Below, piece by piece: positions 14,861 to 23,013 of a DNA stretch of 55,442 nt. The notes beneath the pieces were generated by a model, which was not told where the DNA came from, ran no database searches, and saw only the letters and a list, made by a program, of their open reading frames with translations. This DNA is from Coriobacteriia bacterium (GTDB taxonomy: Bacteria; Actinomycetota; Coriobacteriia; WRKU01; WQUG01), in NCBI GenBank assembly GCA_009778715.1, contig WRFR01000008.1:1-55442 (forward strand), written 5' to 3'. The translations under genes were made by a program, and so were the position numbers. How positions within the stretch are numbered: position 1 is the first letter of the stretch; each line of letters opens with the position of its first letter.

Positions 14861-17094
14861 GCGCTTTCCTGTAAATCCAGTTCCATGAAGGCGACGTTGT
14901 CGCGAAGCTCCTTGGCGGCTTGCTGGCTAAGCAGCTCATCGCTTACGGCCTGGTTGATGCCCTCAAGTTCAAGCTCAAGGCCCCGGGCAGTGATCCGGGA
15001 GACCTCTTGCTCAAGATCCACTCTCAGATGGCTGCCGTTGCCGCGCCCATCCCGGCTGTCCGGGTCAAGACGCTGGTCGGTATGTTCCCGGGCGTGTGCC
15101 GTAAGGCGATCGGCGCCCTTCTGCAGTTCATCACCTATTGCCTGGTCGGCCAGCCGGGTTTGTACGCCTTCGAGGCGCTCGATGCGCCGACGGTATTCGT
15201 CAAGTACCGCCCGGGTGATCCGGTCAGCTGCAGGGTCGGTTGCAGGCTCGGCTGGGGAATCGCTCCCAGAGTCGCTCGCGGAATCGCTCACCAGCATCTT
15301 CTCCAGCTGTTCAGCGGCAAAGCGGTAGTTCTCCAGCCGTAGCTCCCGGTTTGCTTCGGCCAGCGCTCGTTGCTCCTTTAATGCAAGCTGGGGATTTTTC
15401 TGCTGTCGTTTGAGCTCCCGGTCCTTCTGTTTTTTTCGTTGGGTAATATGGCTGCGGCGCAGGAGCAGGCCGAGGAGCGTGACCAGCCAGCCGTGGCCCG
15501 CGCGGCGGGTGACAAAGCTGCGCGCGCGCCTGATCTGTTGGGTGGTGAGCAGGCTTAGTTGCACCGATATCTCGCCGGACTCCGCCCGTTGCTGGGTATG
15601 TTCTTCCTCCCAGTTCAGCGCACGAAGGCGTAGCTTGTTGACGGCGATGTTGCTGATGTGTTCCTCAAGTTCCTGAATGCGCGTCTGGTAGTTGCGGATG
15701 ACCATCTCGGTCGCGATGCGGTTGGCGTCGGTTCGCTCGTCGCTCAGCCGCGTGATCACGCGGTGCAGGATCTGGAGGATGGCCTGAGTTTCTTCGGCAG
15801 ACATCTCACGGGTCTGCGCGGGCGCCAGTATCGGCAGGAGGAAGTTGGCCACAAGCAGCGTCAACACGATGACGCCCGCGGCGATAAAGATGATGAGGCT
15901 GCGCTCGGGGAAGAGCTTTCCGGGAGCGATCATCACCGGGATGGTGAGTGCGACGCCAAGGGCGACCGCGCCGCGCGCCCCCGCGAAGGTGAAAGTGAGC
16001 ACTTCGCGCAGGCTGCGACTACGACTGCGACCTTCGCGCTGCTGCTTGCGGAGCTGCCTGCGTCCGCGCTTGCTCAAGCGGCGTGCTCCTGTCATCAGCG
16101 TCACCCAGAGCGCGCGCAGCGCGTAGAGCGCAACGGTCGCGACCAGAATATAGGCGATCAGTTCGAATGTGCCGTGCTTGCCCTCGGTAAGTATCGCGCG
16201 CAAAGCTGAAGGGAGCTCAGTTCCGAGCAGCAGGAAGACAAGCCCGTTTAAGATGAAGCTGACGACTTCCCAGACACTGGTCGAGACGAGCCGCTGGCGC
16301 GCGGTTGCCGGTGTGCTCCGGCGGCGGTTACGAAACGAGACGCCGAAGCCCGCGGCTACGACGGCCAGAATACCGGAGACGCCCAGTGCCTCAGCGATCA
16401 GAAACGCAAGAAACGGCGTCAGTAGTTCAACGATGATGTGGAAGGTGATGTCTTCCAGTCCGATGGAGCGCACCCAATGCACAAACAGCGCGCGCCCGAT
16501 GCCAAACAGCGCCCCGACCACAAGCCCGCCGATGAAGACGAACAGAAAGTGCTGCGTGGCGCCGAATGCGGAGAACTGTCTGGTCAGCACGGCGGCCAGC
16601 GCAAACTGGAAGGCGATGATACCGCTCGCGTCGTTGATGAGCGCCTCGCCCGTGAGCATCTGCTCGCTGTGAGATGGAATGGAGGTTCGCTCGCTCAGCG
16701 CGCTGACAGCGACCGAGTCTGTGGGGGAAAGCGCCGCGGCCAGCGCGAAGGCGGCGGCCAGTGACAGGCCAGCCACGAGGTAGTTTAACAGGAAGCCGAC
16801 AGCGACGGTCTCGACGATGACCAGCCCGACGGCCAGCCCGATGATCGGCCATTTCAGGCGCCAGAGCGCGCGCCGGTCAGCTTTGCGCGCTTCGTTGAAG
16901 AGCAAAGGCGCGATGAGCACGAGCATGAGCATCTCGGGCTCGAAGCGGATGTTGAAATGAGGGAAGATAAGCGCGATGACGATGCCGAGCACCAGCTGCA
17001 CGATCGGCACAGAAAAGCGGGGAAGGAACTGGTTGATGATGCTGGAGAGCAGGATCGTAGCCAACAGGATCAAGAGCGCTTCAAAAGTTGCCAC
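14857..17094 (-). CDS. CPA1-family Na+/H+ antiporter with a long cytoplasmic tail
   Basis: The 745-residue protein has about 12 membrane helices in residues 1-415. It carries the CPA1 signatures AALSPTDSVAVSAL and TGEALINDASGI; the NDASG aspartate pair region binds the cation. An arginine- and lysine-rich loop near 335-360 interrupts the last helices. The remaining 330 residues form a charged, helical, probably coiled-coil cytoplasmic tail rich in Arg and Glu, longer than that of most bacterial NhaP proteins; such tails usually regulate transport by pH or ligand. It would exchange Na+ or K+ for protons. It stands alone and is divergent from the PanE-like gene. Confidence 0.88.
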   Translation of the reverse strand: MATFEALLILLATILLSSIINQFLPRFSVPIVQLVLGIVIALIFPHFNIRFEPEMLMLVLIAPLLFNEARKADRRALWRLKWPIIGLAVGLVIVETVAVGFLLNYLVAGLSLAAAFALAAALSPTDSVAVSALSERTSIPSHSEQMLTGEALINDASGIIAFQFALAAVLTRQFSAFGATQHFLFVFIGGLVVGALFGIGRALFVHWVRSIGLEDITFHIIVELLTPFLAFLIAEALGVSGILAVVAAGFGVSFRNRRRSTPATARQRLVSTSVWEVVSFILNGLVFLLLGTELPSALRAILTEGKHGTFELIAYILVATVALYALRALWVTLMTGARRLSKRGRRQLRKQQREGRSRSRSLREVLTFTFAGARGAVALGVALTIPVMIAPGKLFPERSLIIFIAAGVIVLTLLVANFLLPILAPAQTREMSAEETQAILQILHRVITRLSDERTDANRIATEMVIRNYQTRIQELEEHISNIAVNKLRLRALNWEEEHTQQRAESGEISVQLSLLTTQQIRRARSFVTRRAGHGWLVTLLGLLLRRSHITQRKKQKDRELKRQQKNPQLALKEQRALAEANRELRLENYRFAAEQLEKMLVSDSASDSGSDSPAEPATDPAADRITRAVLDEYRRRIERLEGVQTRLADQAIGDELQKGADRLTAHAREHTDQRLDPDSRDGRGNGSHLRVDLEQEVSRITARGLELELEGINQAVSDELLSQQAAKELRDNVAFMELDLQESA

Positions 17095-17276
17095 GGATCC
17101 TTCCTCTCATGTACATCCTGTTGTTGACGGTTTTGCTCTCTTTATTGTTGCATATCGGGCCGGATGTCCGGTCTGCGGCTGAGGCGTGCCCAGACGGAAT
17201 CCCTCTCCTGATGCATCTTGGATCAGAAAAGCGATAACATAGGGAGGTAGCGGAGAACAACGCCAGGGAGCTGTTC

Positions 17277-18323
17277 GTGAGAAGGGCAAGATCGATGGAA
17301 TCAAGACCGGCAGGGCCAGCATCAGAGCCAGCAGCATCGGTAACATCAGAGGCCTCGGCGCCAGCGGAGATCAGGACGGTGTCATTCATAGGCTGCGGGG
17401 CGCTCGGCATCATGTATGCAAGTTTGATGCTCCAGCACCTTACCCCCGAGCAGGTGCGGTTCATCGCCGATCCCGCGCGGGTCGAGCGCTATCGCAACAG
17501 CGAGTTTTATGCCAATAGCGATCAACAGCGTTTTCGTTTTGTCTCTTCCGATGAGGCCGCAGAAGCAGGACCGTCTGATCTTGTAATCCTTACCGTTAAG
17601 TCCTATGGGTTGGATGACGCCATCGAACTGGCACAAAGCTGCGTAGGCCCCGATACGCTCATTCTCTCCTTCCTTAATGGGATATCCAGTGAGGAGGCTA
17701 TCGCTCGTGCCTATGGCCCTGCGCATGTGGTCCCTTGCATAATCTCGGGAACTAACGCGACCAGAACCGAGCACACGGTATGGTTCTCAAGCCCTGGCTG
17801 TATCTTTTTCGGGCCATCCGCAGATACCGGCCCTCGTGATCTTGAGCGCCTGGCTCGCCTCTTCGAGTCGGTGGCCATTCCTTTTGAGTGCAAGCAGGAC
17901 ATCATGCGTACGCTCTGGTGGAAGTTCATGCTCAATGTGGGCGTCAATCAGGTCTCGGCGCTCTTGCGTGCGCCCTATGCCTTGCTCCAGAGCTCGTCTG
18001 ATACTCGCTATATTGTTGAGATGGCGATGCGTGAGGTCTGTGAGCTTTCCGTCAAGCGGGGCATTGATCTGGGTAAGGCAGACATCGATGAAGCTTTTGC
18101 GACCATAGACGCGCTTGGCCCAGAGGGCCTGACTTCAATGTGCCAGGATATCGTGGCGCATCGCCGGACCGAGGTCGACATTTTTGCTGGCATGGTGATG
18201 AGGTTGGGACGTGAGCTGGATGTATCAGTGCCTATCAACACCTTTCTTTTTCATGCTATCAAAGCGTTGGAGGAAGGCCAGGCCGAGCATTTGATGACCA
18301 CTGAGGTTCCCAATTCTATGTAA
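17277..18323 (+). CDS. Ketopantoate reductase-like (ApbA/PanE family) dehydrogenase
   Basis: The 348-residue enzyme has a Rossmann N-domain, VSFIGCGALGIMYASL (GxGxxG at 39-44), the catalytic lysine region TVKSYGLDDAI, the FLNGISSEE strand, and a C-domain with RTLWWKFMLNVGVNQVSALL (substrate lysine and asparagine). Family members reduce 2-dehydropantoate with NADPH for pantothenate synthesis, but many paralogues act on other 2-oxo acids, and no panB or panC is near. A 30-residue Ala/Ser/Pro-rich extension precedes the Rossmann fold, unusual for the family. GTG 17277 has AGGGAG at 6 nt; the ATG at 17295 would shorten the extension. Confidence 0.82.
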   Translation: MRRARSMESRPAGPASEPAASVTSEASAPAEIRTVSFIGCGALGIMYASLMLQHLTPEQVRFIADPARVERYRNSEFYANSDQQRFRFVSSDEAAEAGPSDLVILTVKSYGLDDAIELAQSCVGPDTLILSFLNGISSEEAIARAYGPAHVVPCIISGTNATRTEHTVWFSSPGCIFFGPSADTGPRDLERLARLFESVAIPFECKQDIMRTLWWKFMLNVGVNQVSALLRAPYALLQSSSDTRYIVEMAMREVCELSVKRGIDLGKADIDEAFATIDALGPEGLTSMCQDIVAHRRTEVDIFAGMVMRLGRELDVSVPINTFLFHAIKALEEGQAEHLMTTEVPNSM

Positions 18324-18477
18324 CCATAGTGAAAGTTTACCCTGTAGGCACAATTATGGTGCATTATTGAATATGGATAAGGTTGTGAGCTATTTCCTGA
18401 TTTTGCTGAAAGCTCAATCGGGGAGAGACAGAATAACGTGTCGGTAGCTCTGATGAGAAGAGGCGAAACAACGCATC

Positions 18478-19221
18478 GTGCGTAAAGCCAGGACAGAGAG
18501 AAAGCCTGAGCAAAAGGTGGATCGGGCTTTTCGCAAGGTCGAGCATGCCATGGTGGCTGTGATCGTTGTGGTGATAGTTTTGGCCGGAGGTATACCTGCG
18601 GCAGTCGCGTTGATTCCGCGGTTTACCTCAGGAAGAACTGTAGCGGCGCGGACTGCCTCTGCGGTCAAAGGGTCGTCGATATCTCAAAGTCAACATGCTG
18701 CATCAGAAGCGGCTGCGATTTCTTCTGCTCAATATGCTGCGTATGATCAGAACGTGCATCCGCAGAACATTAATGCCCCGGAGGAGCCGACCGTGCTGAT
18801 CGGCACCCAGACAAAAGCCATCTTGCCTCAGGAAACCCTGGTTTTGGCACAACAGCAGCAGAGAATCTCGTCATGGAACGGGAAGAAACAAGGCATGATT
18901 AAGGCGCCTGCACCCATTTCGCAATCAAGCGCAGACGCAAAGGCCTTAGCGGTATTGCACAAGAGTGGCCTTTCCGGGACCGAGATTTCTGAGGCCTGGT
19001 GGATCCATATGCATGAATCGATCAGCTGGACAGGAGTCAACCCAACAAGCGGTGCTGCCGGAGGCTGGCAGATCCTTCTTTCATCGCATCCCGGCGTGAC
19101 TCAGACAGAAGCGTTTGATCCGGCCTGGTCGACCAAATGGATACTTCACTATATGCGGGGCGGGCGATATCAGAGTATCCATGAAGCTTTCAATCATAAG
19201 CTGACATACGGATGGTACTAG
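18478..19221 (+). CDS. Membrane-anchored lysozyme/transglycosylase-like protein
   Basis: The 247-residue protein has a basic N-terminus, a membrane anchor at about 27-50, a Ser/Ala/Gln-rich extracytoplasmic spacer (50-160), and a C-terminal domain of about 90 residues. That domain contains WWIHMHESISWTGVNP with a candidate catalytic glutamate, then SGAAGGWQIL and a closing HKLTYGWY. This order (E-S-x-x, then GGWQ(I/L), ending in a YGW tail) fits the aggregation-promoting-factor / SLT-like lysozyme fold of Gram-positive wall proteins. It probably cleaves or binds peptidoglycan outside the cell. The GTG start has a weak GAAGAGGCG upstream. Confidence 0.65.
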   Translation: MRKARTERKPEQKVDRAFRKVEHAMVAVIVVVIVLAGGIPAAVALIPRFTSGRTVAARTASAVKGSSISQSQHAASEAAAISSAQYAAYDQNVHPQNINAPEEPTVLIGTQTKAILPQETLVLAQQQQRISSWNGKKQGMIKAPAPISQSSADAKALAVLHKSGLSGTEISEAWWIHMHESISWTGVNPTSGAAGGWQILLSSHPGVTQTEAFDPAWSTKWILHYMRGGRYQSIHEAFNHKLTYGWY

Positions 19222-19268
19222 CGTAGCGAACGTTTGTTTGACTACGCACGCCTGTTCGTCTATACTGG

Positions 19269-19299
19269 TGACAAAAGGGGGACAGTCCCCATTTTGTCA
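19269..19299. repeat. TGACAAA palindromic repeat, copy 1
   Basis: TGACAAAA (19269-19276) and TTTTGTCA (19292-19299) flank a second stem GGGGA/TCCCC. It ends 11 bp before the radical SAM gene's ATG and so forms part of its leader. It shares its ends with the other repeats at 20622, 22947, 24939 and 29468. Confidence 0.7.
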
Positions 19300-19310
19300 G
19301 AGGGAGCGGT

Positions 19311-20618
19311 ATGGACGTAAACGAGAAGCTCGAGATACTCACTGACGCGGCCAAGTATGACGTGGCTTGTACGTCGAGTGGGGTGGACCGCGCGAGCAGG
19401 CCGGGAATGCTGGGCTCGGCATCGTGCGCGGGCATCTGCCACAGCTTTGCGGCTGATGGGCGCTGCATCTCACTTTTGAAGGTGCTCATGACCAATGAGT
19501 GCATCTATGACTGCGCTTATTGCACGAACCGTGCGAGCAATGATCGTCCGCGTGCAAGCTTTACACCCCAAGAGTTGGCTGACCTCACGATTGGCTTCTA
19601 TCGGCGCAACTACATTGAAGGCCTGTTTCTGAGTTCCGGGGTCAGCCACAGTCCTGATCATGCGACTGAGCAGATGTGTGAGGCGATCATGCTGCTGCGC
19701 GAGACGTATCGCTTTCGCGGCTACATTCACGCAAAAGCGATACCGGGCGCCTCGCCGGAGTTGGTCGAACGCCTTGGCCTGCTGGTTGATCGGCTGTCTG
19801 TCAACATCGAACTGCCCAGTGAACGCAGCCTCAAGCTGCTCGCGCCAAACAAGGCCCGGCGTGCGATCTTAGGGCCCATGGCGCAGATTCGCGATGGCGT
19901 GGCGCAGACCAAGGCGCTTGCGCGCTACAAAGGCGCGCCGAGGTTTGCGCCCGCGGGGCAGAGCACGCAGATGATCGTGGGCGCAACGCCTGAGACCGAT
20001 CACCAGATTCTGAACCTGTCATCGGCGCTGTATCGCAGCTACGACCTGCGGCGTGTGTTTTTCTCCGCCTACATCCCGGTGGGCACAAGCGAGTTCTTGC
20101 CCCAGGGCAAACCGGCGCCGCTGGCGCGTGAGCACCGGCTGTATCAGGCCGACTGGCTTATGCGGATGTATGGTTTCAGCGTTGACGAGATCGTCGATGA
20201 GGCGCATCCGGACCTCGATCCTCTGATTGACCCGAAGTGTCAGTGGGCGCTGCGCCACCTCGACTTCTTTCCGATCGAGGTCAACACGGCAACGCTAGAG
20301 GAGCTCATGCGTGTGCCGGGCATCGGGACTTTTGGCGCGCGCAAGATCGTGCGGGCGCGCCGCGCTGCGCGGCTCAGTTACGATGATCTGAAGCTGCTTA
20401 AGATCGTGGCGCGTCGGGCGCAGTACTTCATTACCTGTGGCGGGAAGTATCGTGCCGGCCTGCGTTTCGATGGCGCCGAGATCTATCGCGCGTTGACCTC
20501 GACGCTCTCGTTGCCGCGCCGTCAGCGCCTGGATCCCGGCGTGACCCAGCCGGGGCTGTTTGACTTCGACGCGTTGCTGCCGGTCGAGGCGCGCAAGGCG
20601 CTGACCGGGCAGTTCTGA
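19311..20618 (+). CDS. Radical SAM protein of the putative DNA modification/repair type (TIGR03916-like)
   Basis: The 435-residue protein has the radical SAM cluster motif CIYDCAYC (C64, C68, C71), which is C-x3-C-x2-C, and GMLGSASCAGICHSF ahead of it, typical of this family. The C-terminal part has a helix-hairpin-helix, LMRVPGIGTFGARKIV, that suggests DNA binding. Members occur almost always beside a DUF4130/TIGR03915 protein, as here, and the pair is predicted to act in DNA repair; the reaction is not established. The start ATG follows GAGGGAG, and a palindromic repeat occupies the leader. A 35-bp inverted repeat separates it from its partner gene. Confidence 0.88.
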   Translation: MDVNEKLEILTDAAKYDVACTSSGVDRASRPGMLGSASCAGICHSFAADGRCISLLKVLMTNECIYDCAYCTNRASNDRPRASFTPQELADLTIGFYRRNYIEGLFLSSGVSHSPDHATEQMCEAIMLLRETYRFRGYIHAKAIPGASPELVERLGLLVDRLSVNIELPSERSLKLLAPNKARRAILGPMAQIRDGVAQTKALARYKGAPRFAPAGQSTQMIVGATPETDHQILNLSSALYRSYDLRRVFFSAYIPVGTSEFLPQGKPAPLAREHRLYQADWLMRMYGFSVDEIVDEAHPDLDPLIDPKCQWALRHLDFFPIEVNTATLEELMRVPGIGTFGARKIVRARRAARLSYDDLKLLKIVARRAQYFITCGGKYRAGLRFDGAEIYRALTSTLSLPRRQRLDPGVTQPGLFDFDALLPVEARKALTGQF

Positions 20619-20621
20619 TGC

Positions 20622-20697
20622 AGCTGACAGAATGGGGTCAGGCACCGTTTTGTCAGATGAAACTGACAAAACGGTGCCTGACCCCATTCTGTCAGCT
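20622..20697. repeat. 35-bp perfect inverted repeat, palindrome copy 2
   Basis: The left arm (20622-20656) begins AGCTGACAGAATGGGGTCAG and the right arm (20663-20697) is its exact reverse complement, with a 6-nt loop ATGAAA. It fills the gap between the radical SAM gene and its partner. Its internal TGACAGAATGGGGTCAGG...TTTTGTCA order matches the shorter palindromes in this region. As RNA it would form a very stable hairpin between the two cistrons. Confidence 0.9.
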
Positions 20698-20711
20698 AGG
20701 ATGTGTTGTAT

Positions 20712-21455
20712 ATGCTGACTTACACCTATGACGGCACGTTGGAGGGGCTACTCTGCTGCATCTTCGTGATCTATGAGTGCCACGAGGTTCCCGACGAGAT
20801 CGTGGAGGAGTCGCAGTTGCAGTTCAGCTTCGACCAGCAACTTCGCACGATCGAGACACGCCTCGATCAGGCCGATCGTGTCTGGCGCGGGATCGGGCGA
20901 CGCATAGGCAGCGGAGCGCAGTTGAAGATACGCGGTGTGTTCCTGGCCTCCGATCCACAGAAAGCGACCAAGCTGTGCCGCTGGGTGCTCAAGGGTTTCA
21001 AAGTGGGTAAGCGCATCTATGCTGACATCACGAGCGAGGTGGGCGAGCCGGTCGAGGCGCTCTACCGCCGCGTCGCGCGCGAGCAGAACCAGATGGTCCA
21101 GTTCGCGCGCTTTGAGCAAAAGGAAAACGGCGTGTGGTTCGCCAGGATCAAGCCGGAACACTCGGTCGTGCCGCTCATCATGGATCACTTTGCCGCGCGC
21201 TTCAACATCCAGCCTTTCATCATCTACGATGAGCGCCATCACCTGGCGGGTATCTATGACCGCCAGCAGTGGTACCTGGCCCAGACCGGCGAGTTAAACC
21301 TGCCCGAAGACAGCGCCGAAGAGATTCGGTACCAAGAGCTGTGGCGCACCTTCTATGACGCCATCGCGATCAAGGAGCGCTTCAACCCCAAGCTTCGTCA
21401 GAACCTCCTGCCTAAGCGTTTCTGGGGAAATATGACCGAGTTGCAACACATCTGA
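20712..21455 (+). CDS. TIGR03915/DUF4130 family putative DNA repair protein
   Basis: The 247-residue protein begins MLTYTYDGTLEGLLCCIF, the standard opening of the family that accompanies the TIGR03916 radical SAM proteins, and contains a DUF4130 region (ALYRRVAREQNQMVQFARF, HFAARFNIQPFIIYDERH, REEIRYQELWRTFYDAI-like end). In many bacteria this protein is fused to a uracil-DNA glycosylase domain; that fusion is absent here. A role with the neighbouring radical SAM enzyme in repair of DNA is the accepted prediction. ATG 20712 has AGGA 9 nt upstream; the earlier GTG and TTG codons have no site. Confidence 0.85.
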   Translation: MLTYTYDGTLEGLLCCIFVIYECHEVPDEIVEESQLQFSFDQQLRTIETRLDQADRVWRGIGRRIGSGAQLKIRGVFLASDPQKATKLCRWVLKGFKVGKRIYADITSEVGEPVEALYRRVAREQNQMVQFARFEQKENGVWFARIKPEHSVVPLIMDHFAARFNIQPFIIYDERHHLAGIYDRQQWYLAQTGELNLPEDSAEEIRYQELWRTFYDAIAIKERFNPKLRQNLLPKRFWGNMTELQHI

Positions 21456-21469
21456 CCATTCCGTATAAT
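21441..21469 (+). promoter_or_regulatory. Promoter of the fatty-acid operon
   Basis: TTGCAA (21441-21446), a 17-bp spacer and a perfect TATAAT (21464-21469) precede the marR gene. The -35 overlaps the end of the upstream coding sequence. Confidence 0.75.
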
Positions 21470-21472
21470 TAC

Positions 21473-21494
21473 TTAGTCAAACTAACTAACTAAC
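21473..21494. promoter_or_regulatory. Probable MarR/FabT-type operator at the transcription start
   Basis: TTAGTCAAACTAA (21473-21485) is a palindrome centred a few bases after the -10 box, and is followed by further ACTAAC units up to 21494. A repressor bound here would block initiation. Autoregulation by the MarR protein encoded next is the likely explanation, as with FabT in streptococci, but the box itself differs from theirs. Confidence 0.5.
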
Positions 21495-21524
21495 GAGAAC
21501 CTAAGAGAGGGGCAGGAGGAGACT

Positions 21525-22001
21525 ATGAACCCGGACGACTTCGGCGAGCAACTCAACGAACTTATCGTTTGCACCTTCCATTCGATCCTGCGGGTCGAAG
21601 AGCGCGCGCTCAAAGAGAGCGGCAGCGTCGATCTCTCGATGAGCGAGATGCACCTGATCGAGGCGGTCTCGTTGCTCCAGCATGCAAAGGCTACGGTCAG
21701 CGACCTGGCAGCCTATCTCCAGGTCACCTTGCCTTCGGTCACTGTCGCGGTTAACAAGCTCCAGGCAAAGGGATACCTCGCAAAGGTGCGCGCCACCAGC
21801 GACGCCCGCAAGGTCTATGTCGCGCTTACCGATCTGGGTGAGGCAGTCAACGAGTATCACACCCTGTTCCATCGGCGCATGGTCAACGCGATCTCGCGCA
21901 ATTTCACACCCCAGGAGAAGGGTGTCCTGTTGCAAGGAGTCATCAAGCTCAACGAGTTCTTCTCGAGCCTGTCGGAGGATGCCCGTGCCTATGAACTTTA
22001 A
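21525..22001 (+). CDS. MarR-family regulator of the fatty-acid operon (FabT-like)
   Basis: The 158-residue winged-helix protein has the MarR core: helices around LSMSEMHLIEAVSLLQ, recognition helix in VSDLAAYLQVTLPSVTVAVNKL, and the wing GYLAKVRATSDARKVYVALT. As first gene of the fab operon it sits where FabT does in Firmicutes, where the repressor senses long-chain acyl-ACP and turns the operon down. The palindrome over its own start site supports autoregulation. The start has a GGCAGGAGGAG site. Its last codons overlap the fabH start, so translation is coupled. Confidence 0.88.
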   Translation: MNPDDFGEQLNELIVCTFHSILRVEERALKESGSVDLSMSEMHLIEAVSLLQHAKATVSDLAAYLQVTLPSVTVAVNKLQAKGYLAKVRATSDARKVYVALTDLGEAVNEYHTLFHRRMVNAISRNFTPQEKGVLLQGVIKLNEFFSSLSEDARAYEL

Positions 22002-22950
22002 AATTGCAGGGACCGGCAGCGCAACGCCGAAACTGGTCGTTTCCAATGATGACTTGGCACGCGTGGTCGAGACCGATGACGAGTGGATCGTCACCCGCAC
22101 GGGTATCTCGACGCGCCATGTCCTTTCGACCGAAACGCTGACCGAGCTGGCGGTGACGGCTTCGCGACGTGCGTTGGAGGCGGCTGGCGTGACTGCCAGC
22201 GAGCTCGACCTCATCATCGGCGCGACGACCAAGCATGACTACCAGGTGCCCGCGCTTGCCTGTGTGGTGCAGGCTGAGCTTGGCGCTCCAGGCGCGCCGG
22301 CTTTCGACGTGAACTTCGGATGCACGGGTTTTGTGGGCGCGCTTGATATTGCGGCGCGTTATTTCGAGACCGGCGGCGCTACCCGCGCCGTGCTCATCAT
22401 TTGTGCTGAAGCGCTCACGCGCTATGTCGACTGGACGGATCGCGCGACCTGTGTGCTCTTCGGCGACGGTGCGGCGGCGGTCGTGCTCACCCCGGGGAGT
22501 AGCCTGTTGGCCACTCATATCCACGCCCGTGGCAATCCTGATCCGCTCCACGCGCTGGCTCCTACGGGCAACTCACCTTACTCTCAAAACTCGGAGGAAC
22601 ATCCCTATATCGAGATGAATGGGCGCGAGGTCTTTAAGTTCGCGGTCACAAACCTGTGTAGTGATGTGACGAAAGTGATGGAGCAGGCGCGCGTCATGCC
22701 AGAAGAGGTCGATCTCTTTCTCGTGCACCAGGCGAACAAGCGCATCATCGAGGCCGCGCGCGAGCGCCTCGGTCAGCCACCGGAAAAGTTTCCCACCAAT
22801 ATCGAGCGCTACGGCAACACTTCAGCGGCGAGCATCCCACTGTTGCTCGACGAGTTGGTTCGCGCGGGAAAAATAGAGGACGACGCACTGCTCGCGTGTG
22901 CCGCGTTTGGCGCCGGGTTGATCAGTGGCGCCGCGCTGATACGTATGTGA
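21991..22950 (+). CDS. fabH: 3-oxoacyl-ACP synthase III
   Basis: FabH starts each fatty acid by condensing acetyl-CoA with malonyl-ACP. The 319-residue thiolase-fold protein shows TDDEWIVTRTGISTRH, the catalytic cysteine in FGCTGFVGAL, the histidine in FLVHQANKRI and the asparagine in RYGNTSAASIPLLL. ATG 21991 gives the usual family N-terminus (MNFKIAGTGSATPK); an in-frame ATG at 21979 adds four residues but lies directly against the GGAGG. The gene overlaps marR by 11 bp. Its stop codon is the first part of a palindromic repeat that fills the gap to fabK. Confidence 0.95.
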   Translation: MNFKIAGTGSATPKLVVSNDDLARVVETDDEWIVTRTGISTRHVLSTETLTELAVTASRRALEAAGVTASELDLIIGATTKHDYQVPALACVVQAELGAPGAPAFDVNFGCTGFVGALDIAARYFETGGATRAVLIICAEALTRYVDWTDRATCVLFGDGAAAVVLTPGSSLLATHIHARGNPDPLHALAPTGNSPYSQNSEEHPYIEMNGREVFKFAVTNLCSDVTKVMEQARVMPEEVDLFLVHQANKRIIEAARERLGQPPEKFPTNIERYGNTSAASIPLLLDELVRAGKIEDDALLACAAFGAGLISGAALIRM

Positions 22951-22983
22951 CAAAGGGTCAGGTACTTTGTCACACTTTGTCAC
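22947..22983. repeat. TGACAAA palindromic repeat, copy 3, on the fabH stop codon
   Basis: GTGACAAAG (22947-22955) pairs with CTTTGTCAC (22965-22973), and a second right arm CTTTGTCAC follows at 22975-22983. The 27-bp core is identical to the copy inside fabD. The TGA of fabH is contained in the left arm. Confidence 0.85.
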
Positions 22984-23013
22984 AAGTAATGAAGAAAAGG
23001 AAGAGAGACACAC

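Noticed and set aside
15000..16800. Long open frames opposite the Na+/H+ antiporter
   Set aside because: They arise from GC-rich codon bias on the opposite strand and show no protein-family pattern; the same holds for many other antisense frames in the window.
21682..21990. FabH with a 103-residue N-terminal extension
   Set aside because: This stretch is the MarR gene read in another frame; MNFKIAGTG at 21991 is the normal FabH start.
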